A stretch of 64,000 nt of DNA from Ceratobasidium sp. AG-K (GCA_037039685.1 JAWNGF010000001.1:8556001-8620000); one strand, 5' to 3'; counted from the first letter of the stretch, positions 1 to 12,900 are shown. Program-made: numbers and translations. The notes: a model not told the origin generated them from the sequence alone.

Positions 1-159
1 ACCTCATCGATTCAGATGTCCGCATGAGACAACGAAACACTAGAACTAAATCTCTACATCGAACTATAATGAACAATAAGAAAGTCGAACGAACGGGGTC
101 AAAAAGCTATAAAAAAGGTCAAATAAAGATGCAAACGAGTGTGTGGGGCAAGAACAAGT

Positions 160-3100
160 CTATCTATATTCGTCGTCCTGGCGACGATGCGCGCTCGGAG
201 AATCTACGGTAAAGTAGGAGGAGAGCACAGAGGAGGATATCGGGCTGGCGCCCTCTGGTGGGGTAGGAAATCCGGAAATAAGGTGGTCCATGCCAGGGCG
301 CGAGGCGGCGGTGGAGACGGTGTAGTAGCTTTCGCGAGGGTAGGATTCCGAGGTGTTCGAGTGCAGGGTGGACGGGCGGTTGAAAGGGGAAGGGAAACCC
401 TGGTGATTTTGGGGTGTGTTGGGAGAGCTGGAGGAGATTGAGATGTCATAGTCGTACATGTCGATCAGGGAGAGTGCGGTCGACTGCCTGTAGCTCTCGG
501 GATCAACGCTGAGTGCGTCTATCGGGTGGGCAGAGGGAACGACTCCAAAGGTGATATTTTCTACAAACCGTGTTAGTACGACTCGCTAGAAAGGACTGAA
601 TGACTCACCATTGGTCGCACGCTGGCTAGAAGTGGTCCCAACTGAATGCCCAGACTGACTATCCGAATCATGCACGCTCTCGGGCACATCGCGAGACAGA
701 GGCATAGGGGGAGGCGACGGCGTGCCAGGGGCAACATTTATCCTCAACGGCTTGTCATCGTGCGAATCCTGACGCTCCCAAATCAAGTGCGAATCCCGCT
801 CGAGCTCAAACGGACGACGGCCAAACGTCCATTCCTCCGGCCGCTCGGTACGCTCAAACTCATCCTCGTCCTCGTCCTCGCTCTCGGGCTCTTCTTCTTC
901 GCCGAGCACCGGTCCGCTGGCAGGAGACTCGTCTGGGCGTGACGCAGGCCCGAATTGGACGCGACGCGCGGAATGGGGCTCGGGCGGTAGAAGATATCGC
1001 GCAAAGACTCGATGTCGTCGATGCTGCACAACGGACGGGGGCTCGAAAACGACGAGGAAGAGCTCTCGTGCGAGCGGGTAGACACGCCCGCCAACGCAGG
1101 GTCGATCATCCCGCTCGACGTGCGTGTGAGCACGTCTGGTCTCGATGCGGGGGACAAGCTACCGGCGAGCGAATATGGCGAGGTCTTGGGGAGTTCGGGC
1201 GGGGACTGGGTGGCGAGCATGTTCTCGAATCCGCTGGGGGGACCAAACGCTGACCCGCGTACGGCGAGTCCGGCGGCGCGTCCAAAGCTCCCGCCGTGCT
1301 CTTGCACCGAAGACCCGATCCCGCTGTCTCCGCTTCCTCGACGGGGATGCTCGGGAGACGCACGACGGTCGACCTGAGGGAGTTCGAACGTCTGCTCGCC
1401 CCCAGCCGAATTGAGCATCGCGGTTTCAAACATCTGCTGTACCGCGCCGGAAGGACCGATGATAGACTGACGGGCCACGAATGGGTGCTCAGCGACCGCC
1501 GGGGGTGCACTCCTCGATACCATTCCAGACACGGGCGCTCGTTCCGCTGCTCCGAGATTAAGCATCGCGCGGTCGGTACTCCCCGAACTCCTAGGCGGAT
1601 GACGATGGCGACTCGCGATTGTCTCAGGTCCGGCAGACACAGGAGGCGGGGTGGCAGGAAACGCACCCGCGCGTTGGGCGAATGGATGATTGTGCAGCAC
1701 GAGCGTCGCGGTGGTGGGCGTGGACAGGGCGAGGCCAATGACGGATCCTTCGGGCGTGGGCGGTTGCAAGAGTGCGTTGCTCGGTCCGGGCGATCGGCTG
1801 GGTCTGGCTGGGGCTCGGGCGCGGTTGGCGTCTCTGGCTGGGACGGGGCGGATGTCGACTACGGGGTAGTCCTGGGGCGGGGGTCGCCTTGGGGCGTGCA
1901 AGAGTCCTTCGGTCGATTGACCTAGGTCGTCCATCGAGCTCGCCGAGCATGCAATGCGTTGTCCCCACGATTCGGCGCGCGAATGGGTCGAGGTAGAGGC
2001 TCCACGGACGTGCGAGGTGCTCGTCGTGGCCGAGACGGACCGTTGAGTCCCATGTCGACGAGTAGACACCGATGACGAGGGTGCATGACCTTTTCCTTGC
2101 GCAAGTGCCAAAGCACCAAACATTTCGACGCTGCGCTTGAGTTTGAGCGTACCCCACGCGGCCTTGCCCTCGTCTGTCCCGTCGAATGGGTTTCCCGGCG
2201 CGGCCGAGCACCGCCTACACGAGCGCCCCGGCTTTAGAGTATGATCGAGACAAGCTCCGGGCTCGGTTATTGAGCAACCCTCCCTGACCGATCGCATTCC
2301 ACTCTTCCCGCTCCTTTTCGAGCTGAGCCCCATCGCGCAACACATCCTCGACCGTCTTGAACTTGGGATTCTCCTCACGCTTAGGCTTGACCGACTCGCG
2401 CGAGGCCTTTTCGCGCAACTTGACTGAATCCCGCGACGGCTTCTTTCTGGGCAAACACACCAGTCCCTTGAACCCGCTCTCGCCCACAAGCACAGACGCC
2501 CGGTTGTCCGCTTCTGGACTCGGGGGAGGCGTGATTTCGTGCGCGGTGACCCTGAATCGAGGACGGGCAAAGATCAAGGCGTCGCAGATGGTGCGTGCTT
2601 CGAGGGTGGCCGCGGGCCCTGAGCCCGTCGAGGTCGGACCGGGTGCGCTTCGGGGGATGGGCCGACTCCCGACGACTTGAGATTGGGCGTGCTCAATGTC
2701 GGGTGTGCGAGAGATTGACGGGACGGTGGACGGAATGCGAATACGGAGTTCGGGGGTGGACACGCTCGCCTTGAGCGACGATTTGAGTTTCAGCCCGGTG
2801 GGACGGGGTGGGATCGGCGGTTTGCCGGTTCCGGTCGTGGTCGTCGTAGTGGTCGAAACCGAACCAAATCGAGTTTCTCGGACCGGGCCCGTGGTGGCTG
2901 CGTACGGATGGGAGCCTAGATCGTACTGGCGGTGTCCGAGCAGGCTGAGCGACGGGGGCAACAGCGTCGGACGGATCTTTTCGCGCTCGCGGTCGTCGAG
3001 TTCGACGAATGCGCCGCTTTCACGGTAGCCTACGCGAGATTCAGCACTGGAGCCAAAGGACGTAACCAGCCCAGGTTGGTAAGTCAATGTGCGCTTACGC

Positions 3101-3711
3101 ATGGGGGCAGGGTCGGGTGGGACAGGGCTCGCCGCAATCGTCTGGACCCAGGGTGTGGTCGAAGTCGAGATGGATGCAGTATGGCTACGGGGCGGGGGCG
3201 AGACTGTATGCATCCGAAACGGGTGGTTGGCGAACATGAGCGGGGGATCCGAGTGTTTTCCAGACGAGACGGTCGAGTCGTCCGTGCCTGACCATGGAAA
3301 CGTGTACTTGGGGTCGATTACGCCCAGTCCAGCGCTGCGAGCACGTACATGGCCCAGCGTGTGGTCCGAATGCACAGACACATGGTCCTTGTCTGGGCCT
3401 GGGTAGGCGCCGACGCCTCCGCCAGCATCGAGGGCGTGGTACGACCGCTGTGACTTGCGCTTTGCGTCTCTCGACCGACTGCGTGACCGACTGCGCACCT
3501 CATCCCGTTCACGTGGCTCTGGTTTAGGTGTTGGCCGGATCGGCTTTGGCTGGGGAATATCCGACGCAAATGGATGGCGAATCGGTGGTGGGGGTTCTAC
3601 GGGCCCATCATAGGGCAGGAACCACTCCGAGTCGGTCGAGCGGTCGGGGTGCGTCATCACCGGCGCACGGATAATCGCAGACAGCCGCGTCAGGGGTTTG
3701 GCAAAGCTCAT
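160..3711 (-). CDS. Large Ser/Pro-rich hypothetical protein (three exons)
   Basis: I do not recognise the family. Start is the ATG at 3711-3709 (MSFAKPLTRLS). I model exons 3711-2279, 2214-609 and 560-160. The intron 561-608 is clear (GTGAGT donor, CTAAC branch, TTTGTAG acceptor). The intron 2215-2278 is inferred because the frame changes there; its GTTGCT donor is weak. The product would be roughly 1,140 residues, rich in Ser, Pro, Arg and Thr, with an RS-like tract (RSRSRSRSRD) near residue 110, a Thr run near residue 310 and an acidic stretch (EEEEPESEDEDEDEFE) late in the protein. No catalytic motif, signal peptide or membrane segment is evident, so it is probably largely disordered. Codon use supports coding across three frames. 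At 959-968 the frame changes without splice signals, beside a tandem 5-bp repeat (see findings). Function unknown. Confidence 0.6.
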
Positions 3712-4153
3712 GGGTGTTGAATGAATATCTGCTGAAAACGTCACTTGAGCTGTCCAACGCTCCCTCATATACGCACAAATGGACCTGAGTACCAGCCGAT
3801 GCAATGCTATGTACGCTGCAACCGATTAGCCCACGTCGAGGGCAAAAACAACGACTCACGGGAAAAAAAACGAGCAGACACGGGAAAAAAAGAGGGGATG
3901 CGGTGGGGTCGCACCAGAGCAGAAACCAGACAGTTAAACTATCTATGACAGACAACGACGGCGCTGGATACGACCTGCGCGAGGCCCCGTTGGGCAGTGG
4001 TAAAGGTCAACAACAAGTCTTGCTCTGATCTCTGGCGTCACATCGCTGACAAACGCGTTTCAGGAAATCGAATTTCAATCCCAACCCGCCATCAGAATTC
4101 GCTCGTGCTCTATCCCTGCTTTGTCTATTATCAATATATTCTATACACTCTAT
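3712..4153. other. Intergenic, 5' of the Ser/Pro-rich gene and 3' of the HAD phosphatase
   Basis: No coding signal. Contains A-rich runs around 3860-3895 and T/A-rich sequence near 4120-4150. It should hold the promoter of the leftward gene starting at 3711 and the 3' end of the neighbouring gene's transcript. Confidence 0.5.
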
Positions 4154-5355
4154 TCACGCCGCGGGCTGTTCCGCATTTCTAATCGCCAACGCCTCTGCCG
4201 CTGTCTTGCGCCCCTCGACTACGTCCTTGACAATCGGCAGCGCATCCGCAAACGTCCTGCGACCGGTCAGGGCCGCCCGCTATATTAATATCGCACGTAC
4301 CTGAACAGGATATTTGGGATCCCCTGCTTCTCGCAATACGCCGCCAGGTCATTTTCGCCCACCGGCTTGTCGTTCTTGACAAACAACACATCGGCGTGTT
4401 TCGCCGCAGACATGTCTACGAAATGAGCACGCGCTAGACGCAAAAAGGAACCGCCCACCAGAGACTCCGTCGCCAAAAAAGAATAGTGTTGGGCGGTGGG
4501 GGAGGTCCCGGTAGGGTAAAATCGCTTGCGACTTGTCGTGCCCGAAGCCGCTGCATACACCCAGTCAGACGTTGCTAGCTGATCGATTTTAGCTCACCTC
4601 TCTGGGTGCCGGTAGACAATGTGCCACGACCCGTCCTCGTCGAACCGTATGTCGTTGGAAATAATATCAATTCGCGCGGCGTCTTCTTCTCCAATCAGGT
4701 TCGACAATACCGCACGAATGAGCGGGGCCATTCCACTGTCGCACAGTGAATGGCTGTATATTCGATCAGAGTTGATGCGTACCTGGAGACAATGATAAAC
4801 GGCACCCCATTCGACTTGCACCACTCGAAAAATTCTTTGAACCCCGAGTCGAGTTTGATGTCTAGCAGATCGTTAGCGTATTGAACCCTGGTCGATCCAC
4901 GCTTACTCTTCTTTAGCAGCTCCTTGCATTCGTCGAATGGAAGCTTCACGCTTTCTAGCATCTCACGGAACGCGTCTCTACATGAGAATGCGCGTGAAAT
5001 CAGTTGGAACAGATCCTAGGGCATAGAACGCACCGGAATGTCATGTTCCCCACCAAAATCTCCTTGTTCAGTTCACGCCTGTGGCCAAATTAACCCAATT
5101 CACTAAACCGAATACCCGTACTTGCCTCCGCGCGAACCCAAACCCAACATTGTCCGTCAAATCTACGCAATCAGCGCCCACCTCCAGCACACATCAAAAA
5201 ACTCACAATCGTTTGAATCGAAATTAGTAATAGTGCCATCCCTAACACCCATTAGCACACCCTCAGCAAACCACCAACTCGACTCACCAGTCGCTCAGAA
5301 CCACAAACTTGGCATCCTTGTGCAGGGGCGGGTACTCTAGCGTCGAGGAAGTCAT
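4154..5355 (-). CDS. HAD-superfamily phosphatase, Pyp1/YNL010W-like
   Basis: A small-molecule phosphatase of the haloacid dehalogenase superfamily, phosphoserine-phosphatase-like branch; the yeast relative YNL010W (Pyp1) acts on polyol phosphates. Start ATG 5355-5353 (MTSSTLEYPPLHKDAKFVVL). Spliced by eye, the exons give HAD motif I as SDWDGTIT, split by an intron after the first Trp codon, then SNDYLTDN. Motif II lies in the region FIIVSR/SGMAPLIRAV, which is also broken by an intron. The motif III lysine is in FGHDKS and motif IV is GDGVSDMSAAKHADVLF. The C-terminus KTAAEALAIRNAEQPAA ends at TGA 4156-4154. At least six introns of about 45-60 nt. Length, about 250 residues, is normal for the family. 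The substrate cannot be read from sequence; polyol or sugar phosphate is inferred from the yeast relative. Confidence 0.82.
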
Positions 5356-5902
5356 TTTCAGCTGGCGTGTGGGAGACTGCTCGATTGGTATATATGAGCC
5401 GAAAAGGGCTGTGTTAGGTCAGCATCCGCACGGGGTATGATGTCATGTTGTCTCGCATACAGGCAAGTGCGTGTGGCTGAATCATAATATACGTTGGATA
5501 TATGGGGTGTAGGCGTGTTTTTAGACGTAAAAAAAGTACTTGCTGTGTGGGTCGTGATTTCGCGACTTGATAGTTGGGCGACGCATACGTGAGAGGGCCC
5601 CGGGGTTGTTGGAGTTGAGTGGTCTTGGTAGATCCCGCATATACTTACTATTTTACGGGTTCGCGCTGGAATGTAAAATAGCGGTCTCAGCATCGCCACA
5701 AAATACCATCTCTAGATCGGCTTAACAGACCAACGAGACACCTTAGCCCCACACCGGCCAACAAACCTATGATTGGGCATATTTCAAGTGGAGGCTGAGA
5801 CTTGTTCGTGAGACCCAACCGCTTTCTACACTTGAATAGATACTCCAAATACTTGGAGAACGTCACGCAATGTGTAGATTGGAGTAAGTCAGTCTTCCGG
5901 CC
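5356..5902. other. Intergenic between HAD phosphatase and P-loop relic
   Basis: No supported gene. One leftward open frame of about 110 codons lies here but has no recognisable motif and no intron/exon signature. The region presumably includes the promoter of the leftward phosphatase gene. Confidence 0.4.
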
Positions 5903-8807
5903 TTGTTTTCAACTTTTTTGACTCAATGGCCAAGGCGTGGCCCAATGAGCCATATGACAAGCTCCGCATCCGGATGCAACTATCAGCCGTCCGACCAACG
6001 TATACAAACCGATGTGGCGCAGCCAACCAGTCCCAACCACGACATGACCAGCTCCGAGACCGTTGAGGTACAGATGCACCCCCCGCATCCTGTATTCCTA
6101 GCGACCTCGACAAAATAGTCAAAGGTGCAATCGACCGCGAGAGGCTAGATGGCATCTACTTTCAGGACCCGTATTACCTTGAAAGGGGAGAATCTGCGCG
6201 ATTATTGAATATCATTGGCACCATTATACGAGCTCCTGTTCCATTTGATATCTCCCACCCAGCGATGTCGAACGCTTTGCCTGCATACATGACGGGTCGA
6301 TTTGAAAGTTGGACGAAGAAGTGTAAGGGTCGCCGTTTACTTGCGTCTCTCGTTATTGACCGACTTGGGTAGACTGGAATATACACCCCGAGGACTTGGA
6401 TCAACCAGATCGCGGTATCGTGGCTAGTGGTAGTGGAGACAGTATGTCCTAGAACCTTCACCTCAATCAACTAAAACACTTATATTTGTCGATACAGGCC
6501 TCCGCACTGGGTTCCACTCGAAATACAGAGGCAATTATCCCCAGGCCTTTATCAAACAGTTGCGGGAGTACAGCAACCAATATAATAGTTTGGATGTAAC
6601 CCGAACACCTTACAGCTGGTCGATTGCTGTTGTTCAGTCATCTGGCATGGGCAAGTCTAGTATGATCCGGGAGGCATCTAACTTGGTGTTTATGATACCA
6701 GTCAACGTGAGCGAAAAACTACCTCCCAACATCGCAAGTGTGTGATAATTTAATTGTCATGTGAAGTGACGAAAGCTTTATTACAAGTTGCAGCTTATCC
6801 GCCACCGGATGATAACGTTCGTGAATATTTTTTGGCGCTCGGTCCCAAGACCGACACCAAAATCCAAGTGTACTGCGCGGTATTTCTTACCGAACTATTC
6901 AAGCGCGTTGGGGAGCTAGTTCTTCGGCAAAAACAGTGCTCCGGTTCCGAGTTAGCGTCGGAATGGGCAGAGTACCTTGAAGATGGTGAGTCAACCAAGG
7001 GGGTTGGTGAAAATCGATTCAGGCTGTACGAAGAAGTGATTTCTCGCTCACACAAGGTGCGGTGACCTGAAATCCTTCCTAAGAGGGAAGAGTGTCTTAT
7101 ATGGCCACTTTAGCGAATCCCTGGACTAGCTAAGCCCCTGTCTTTGAAACACTGCACCCCCCAGCTGAGCCGCGAATGCCGGGTGCTCAAAGATGTTATA
7201 GGACTGGATAGCGGTCACTTGTTTTGCGTCGCTTTTGACGAGGTGCACACGCTTACCGTCCCTCGCGTTCATGATCCTACGGTGCCCAGAGATATAGAGC
7301 GGGAACGCAGCATTTACTCAAACGTGGAAAAAGTGTTGACTTATATTGTTGACAAACCTGCCTTTTTTATATTCTTGTCTAGAAATTCGCATCTGCATCG
7401 GCTGGCTCCTTCGATCAGCGCCCACCCATCGTCTCGACACATAATAGGGGATGGACACATGTTACTTGCACAGGAAATGATAGAAGAACACGAGCCACTT
7501 GCTTTGGACAAGGTATCCAAGATAGAGTTCATGGCCGGATTCGGGCGCGCATTGTAAGTAATAAAGGTAGTCTAAGAAAAGAAAAACATTGTGACGATTT
7601 ATTATGCTAGATGGCGCGTCTACCATGACGAAGAGGTGGCCATCGAACGGAATGAGGGCCGCCACTATCTTTTCTCAATGGCGTGCAAGAAATTAGCACC
7701 AAGCGACACTGAGTCGTCTGAAAATCATCTAGCTGCGATCGAAGTTCGCATCGGATTTAGCTTTGACGCTAGGACCACTTCGGCTCGTGAGCTGGAGTCG
7801 AGGATGGTTGAACAACGTATGCGAGTAGCGATACAAGTTCCTCTTCATAGATAATACATGGTCACCGCTGCCCTCCGAGAACCAGTACTAGCCGAGGCTG
7901 CTGGGCGAGTTTGCACGCTTTCGGAATATGGTGCATCGACCCTGGACCAGTACTTTGGACGAGGGGTGCTTGCTCGCGGCGAACGTGGTGAAGTCATAGG
8001 TCGATTATTGCTCACTTTGGCTCACGACGAGGCCCTCCATAGCTATGGGCTTGGTTCTAGTAATCGATCCCTAGAGAAACCGGTGTACCACAGGCCTGTT
8101 CCACTGCTGAGTTTCCTAATGGCGCTCTTTCATAAGGACCATCACGATATAGTTCTAGAAGCTCAACCGACTGGAGATCCTAATGGTGCTTCACTGCGCA
8201 AGACTTTTGGGAACGCATACATTCACTTTTCCCATTTTGCGGCTTCCTCCAACGAAGACACCTTGGGCGTCAAGCACATGTTCCAATGCCTCGTGACTGG
8301 CACGGCACTTCAAGCGGCCACGAACCAGAAGAGCGTCGATGCAGTGATTCCCATACATCTAGAATCAGCGTCTGGCCCAATTTCCAAAGCGACCACGTCG
8401 TCGATCAATATCCAGTTTAAGAACCAGGATGACAGTCGACAATGTCACGTTGATCGCGCGATCGTGATCCCCGACAAAGGTGTACCAACGATCTCACTTA
8501 TTATGGAGCTTGAAGCGAAGCCCAAGAAAAGTGGGTTGTCACGACTGGTATAGGACGAACGCAGAACGAGCCGCCGTACAGCTCGTACTGGGATGAAATG
8601 CACTATGAGCTCGTTGCGTATGGGCATGGCGCCAACACCTACAACGTTATTTCGGAGGAAATGCAGCCCACTTATGCTCGACTTCTAGCTGCTGCTCGGC
8701 TAGCGGACAATCTCCCCTACCCGGAAAACGAGGACACGCTTGAGCTGTTTCGCCCGATGAACCCTGAAATCTCGCTAAGCAACTTATTTCAGCTTCGTGA
8801 GAATTAA
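5903..8807 (+). pseudogene. P-loop NTPase family protein, decayed copy 1
   Basis: One of two related copies in the window; the other is at 24950-27805 on the opposite strand. Visible in order: an N-terminal block (RERLDGIYFQDP), a Walker A motif in QSSGMGKSSMIREAS near 6640-6670, a block (RFRLYEEVISRSHK), a Walker B-like strand FCVAFDEVH near 7230, and a C-terminal block with ISLIMELEAK and YELVAYGHGANTYNVIS. Two introns look genuine, including 7554-7610 (GTAAGT...CTAG). Compared with copy 2 it has a net one-base loss near 6100, an in-frame TAA at 7852-7854 where copy 2 has Glu, and a one-base loss near 8531. It cannot make a full protein. The family is one I associate with lineage-expanded Agaricomycete proteins of unknown role; an effector- or STAND-like function would be speculation. 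Confidence 0.72.
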
Positions 8808-9512
8808 CCAGTCGTTGTTCGGGTGATGTAGATTGGACAAATGTACTTGCCCATGCCTTGCAATGCAGGGTGTCGTTGTGATGACATGATATACAATAAA
8901 TTAATAGTGTAATATGAGCATATCTCTTTTCCTGGACGTTCTTTTTCAAGCAGCATGCCCAGGGGCTGCTGATCTGGCGTAATGCCAGTTCATTGAATAA
9001 CCTGGGTTTCTTGTTCGACTTGGTAGCGTGGCCTCATACTCGCTAGTCTGTGAAGATTCCACGCCTCTAAATTCTCCTAGAGTGAGGTCTATTGTGGCTT
9101 CTCTTGGGAATGCTGCTAGCTATAAAGGAGCACAATGCCCAAGGACCGCCGCCACATTCGCATACAAGTCACGTGCTCGTGACCCACGGTAATTGCGTCT
9201 CGTCCATCCTACCCTGCCAGACCCGCATATACCCACCCTTACGCGTATTTATAGGGTGCGATTCTCTCCACGTCGCCCAAGCCCCGCTTACGCACAAAAC
9301 TGTCTCCAGCATCTTGCACAATTTCTTGGCAGCCGTGCTCTCGGACCGCACGGACCGGCGTCTCACCGAAGCTGAATTCAAATCCAATCGCGATCATGGG
9401 TCCAAAATCAGTAAGCTCACCAAGCACAATAAAAGCAGCACTCGTCGCAGCCTTTATAGCTTGTACATACTCGTACTTCTCCTTCATCTCTTCCACCACC
9501 ACCACTCTTACC
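8808..9512. other. Intergenic upstream of the aldo-keto reductase
   Basis: No coding exon supported. A CACGTG E-box sits at 9170-9175, and a pyrimidine-rich, CA-repeat-like leader (ttcatctcttccaccacc) lies immediately before the reductase ATG. A TATAAA-like string is at 9121-9126. Confidence 0.5.
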
Positions 9513-10765
9513 ATGGCTAACGTTCCTCTTGTTAAACTCAACAATGGCGTCGAGATCCCTGCTATCGGGCTCGGTGAGTGATGGCGTAATGATCGTCGAG
9601 GATGTCGCTGAGCATGATTTGCACAGGTACGTGGCAGTCCAAGCCCGAGGAGGTCGTCAACGCTGTCGAGCATGCGCTCAAGAACGGGTACAAGCACATT
9701 GACTGTGCCTTTGTATGTCGTTTAATCTAAAGGTCCCGGTCTAGTGTTGACGGTAATCTCTACACAGGCCTACGGCAACGAAGCGCAAGTCGGAGAGGGT
9801 ATCAAAAAATCTGGGGTTCCTCGCAAGGAGATATTTATTACCAGCAAAGTCTGGTCTACCTACCACCGTCGCGTGAGGGAATCTCTCGAGGAATCTCTCA
9901 AGAACCTCGGTACCGATTACCTTGATCGTAAGTAATAATTAGCGTGCCAATATGTCTCTGGCTAACACTTTGCTAAACTGGCAGTCCTTCTCATGCACTG
10001 GCCCGTTCCTCTCAACCCCAAGGGCAATCACCCACTCTTCCCAACTCTGGAAGATGGCACCCGCGATGTTGACACTGAATGGCACATTTCCAAGACGTGG
10101 GCTCAGCTCGAGGAGCTCCTCGCTGAGGGCAAAGTTCGCGCGATTGGGGTTTCCAACTGCTCCGAGCTCAAACTCAACGAGATCCTCCCTACCGCCAAGG
10201 TCGTTCCCGCGGTCAACCAGCTCGAGCTCCACCCATACAACCCCCAGCTCAAACTCGTCGAGTTTTGCAAGTCCAAGGGAATCAAGATGCAGGCTTATTC
10301 GCCTTTGGGATCGACTGGGAGCCCTATGCTCAAGGACGAGACCGTGTTGGAGATTGCGCAAAAGCACAATGCCTCCGCTGCTTCGGTATGTCGATTTGAA
10401 TTTGAAATAAGTTTTGGGAGGCTCAAATGAGGTTCCGGGATAGGTCCTGATTGGCTATCACGGTAAGTAACATTAACTCTACACATTGGTCCGTGAACTC
10501 ACCGGGTAATTTGGTGATTACAGTCGCCAAGGGACATGTCGTCTTGCCGAAATCTGTCACTCCCGAGCGTATCGAGGCCAATCTGAAGGCTGCGCCGCTT
10601 GATGCCGAAGATGTCCGGAAGCTCGACTCGCTTGCGGCGAACGGCAAGCAACAGCGCTTCATCAAGCCTGCATGGCGTAAGTAATTTCGCCACTACTCGC
10701 CGGTGATTTATAGACTGATCCACATATGTTTAGCCATCGTTCTCGGCTTCGAGGACTGGAAGTAA
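9513..10765 (+). CDS. Aldo-keto reductase (Gcy1/Ypr1-like)
   Basis: NADPH-dependent reductase of aldehydes or sugars, cytosolic (family knowledge). Start ATG 9513 (MANVPLVKLNNGVEIPAIGLG). Six introns with clean GT-AG borders split the gene. The catalytic tetrad is visible: Asp in HIDCAF, Tyr in AYGNE, Lys in ITSKVW, His in LLMHWP. Cofactor-side motifs include AIGVSNCSELKLNE, and PAVNQLELHPYNPQL is typical of the family. The late exons give VLIGYHVAKGHVVLPKS and the C-terminus PAWPIVLGFEDWK, stop TAA 10763-10765. Length of about 300 residues is normal. It sits at the left edge of a block of sugar-oxidoreductase genes, so a xylose, uronate or glyceraldehyde substrate is plausible but unproven. 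Confidence 0.92.
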
Positions 10766-10871
10766 ACTCGGCTGATTGGGTGCATAGATCGAGACATTTG
10801 TATTTAGTAAACCTATTGAATTTTAAAAACGCATACATTCCATCGAGCAGTGACTACACACTCATTCACGT

Positions 10872-12900
10872 TCAAAATATAATAAGAACACCTTCGCTGG
10901 CCCGAACGTTGACCTTCCCCGCGTTCAGTTGCTCCACAACCTGATTCCCTGCGGCAACTCCCGCCGAGTACGACTGCCCCGCCCACGTCACCCGGTCCGA
11001 ATCTTTGCTCTCCACCCCTGGTGTACTCATTCGCTTGACTTGAGCAGCTTTGCCACGCCGGACATATTTTCCGACATCCACCGTCACGGTCTTCTCTTCG
11101 TCGGCTGCTACGCCCTCTCTTCGAAGTGCCATGTTGAGCACCACCAACCGAGCTAAACCATTGGCCCGTGCACTAGGGTCCCAGATTGCATAGACCGCAA
11201 CCGTAGAAGGGAGAGATGAATCTTTGATCAGGGCAAGGCGGGAACGGCCGGACTTTCCAACGGCCTCGGTGACGAGCAGGTAGGCAACAAACGAAGGGGA
11301 CGCGCGGGCAGTACCATAACGCTCGCTTGGGACAGGGTACCACAAATCATACCATGAGAACCCGGGACTGTACACACAATGGTATGAGATAAAATCTCAC
11401 ATAAATCAAGACATGGTTACGCACCTGTTTGCCTGTTGTGATGACTGGAGCACGAGGGTGGCGCCTTGATGCATATACAGACGCGAAATGTTCAACGAGG
11501 CGCCATACAAAATTGCTAAATTTATGACCATGTCAACAGATAGCAAGCAGATCACTTTGAGAACCTACTATCAGCGAGCCACATGGCTTGGCCAAACGTG
11601 TCAGACACGTTTTGTTTGCCAGAGCATGAGATGGAGCTATATTCGCCTGTCAATGTATTCATTTCATTTCATTACGTTCGTTCCGCATGGCAATCTTGCT
11701 CACCAATAACAAACTCTTTCCCCAATCCCCGTGCGGCAGCAATCTGGGGTTTCCACAAATCAAGGTATGCGGTGATGTTGTCGTGGTTCACTAGTGCCTC
11801 GAGCGTCGCCTTGGCGTTGCGTGCTGGGTCGCATGTGGAGTATTGGTACCTATCATCTCATGTGAGATTAATTAGGGTGGGTGTGGAGCAATCTGCTTAC
11901 GTGTGCTGATCAAACAGCTTGATGACACCTGTCTTGTCAATACCGTCGTTGATGGTGGAGACAGTGGTCATTGGAGCCTAGTTTCATATATGAGCAAGCG
12001 GGAACAAATATAAAGTTAAAACCCCATACTGAGCTGGTGGGGTCCTCAGCGAATCCATTCTGAAACCCATTAGATCAATTGATGAGCCTGTTCATCGACG
12101 ACAAGACCTACCGCCTGGAAAATGCGAGCTGGCAAATTCAACGCCTTGGTCAAAGTTGAAGTCCAGTTCTGCATGCCCGTCAATATACAAAGATTATATG
12201 ATTGTACGCCGGCCTACCAAGAATGTGGATGTAAACGCAGCAGATGTCCACCCTGGGCGGCTATAAATATAATGATCTGGCTCGTTCCCGAGCTGGATGG
12301 AAAATATCCTATCCCATCCAAGGTATTTGATCCCCGCCTCGATTTGTTTCTGTGCAATCGCAACGGAATTATTCCCCAAGTTAACATCGAGGATGAAGCG
12401 CGATGTGTTGGGAAAGACGAGATAGGACTCGAAATACGCTGGGCCACTGTGAAGCGTCAAACCCCCACACTCTAAAATAGAGGCAGGAATAAACTCACTA
12501 GGTCGTCCTCCAGATCCCTTGCGACTATCAACGTAATTCTATTCAGTACACTCATCTCTACATTCGGTAGTCCTACACCCACCGGGCTCAGACTAAGGTC
12601 CAACGCTGGCGCATCCGGATCGAATGTTGAACTGTCCACAGTGATACCTCCGGGTCTAATGTCGGGACCCAGACCAGTCCTCTCTACGAGTCGGCTCATA
12701 ATCTCTCCCGTCAACTTGTTAGGGTGAGTCTTGTTTCCTCCAAACGTGGGCATATACGAAAATTCAATCGAGAATGAGGCTAGCCGGCGATCAAGGATTT
12801 GAGATGCGCTCGATGGCGCAGAGGCCGGTATAGCAGGGAGTGTGACATTGGTCGCCGCTGTCGCAACAGTAGCAAGCGACAAAAGTGTCGTTTTGTGCAT
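10872..12900 (-). CDS. Secreted glycoside hydrolase family 79 (beta-glucuronidase-like)
   Basis: Predicted secreted enzyme that removes glucuronic acid from glycans such as arabinogalactan protein or plant cell-wall side chains (GH79 knowledge). Start ATG 12900-12898. The first about 20 residues (MHKTTLLSLATVATAA) form a signal peptide. The N-terminal block has FSIEFSYMPTFGGNKTHPN and DIRPGGITVDSST. The acid/base Glu is in IQLGNEPDHY (near 12300). The nucleophile Glu is rebuilt across an intron as FVIGEYSSISCSG (near 11670-11700). The C-terminal beta domain (YLLVTEAVG to ASEGVLIIF) ends at TGA 10874-10872. Many short introns, some exons under 60 nt. N-glycosylation sequons are present (NVT, NKT, NTS, NNS). 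It converges tail to tail with the aldo-keto reductase, 106 bp away. Confidence 0.85.

Noticed and set aside
5358..5699. Leftward 113-codon frame
   Set aside because: Located just upstream of the HAD phosphatase start, with low-complexity Ser/Thr/His composition and no motif or exon partners.
9939..10367. Leftward 142-codon and rightward shadow frames
   Set aside because: They overlap the conserved aldo-keto reductase exon, which explains the coding-like composition.
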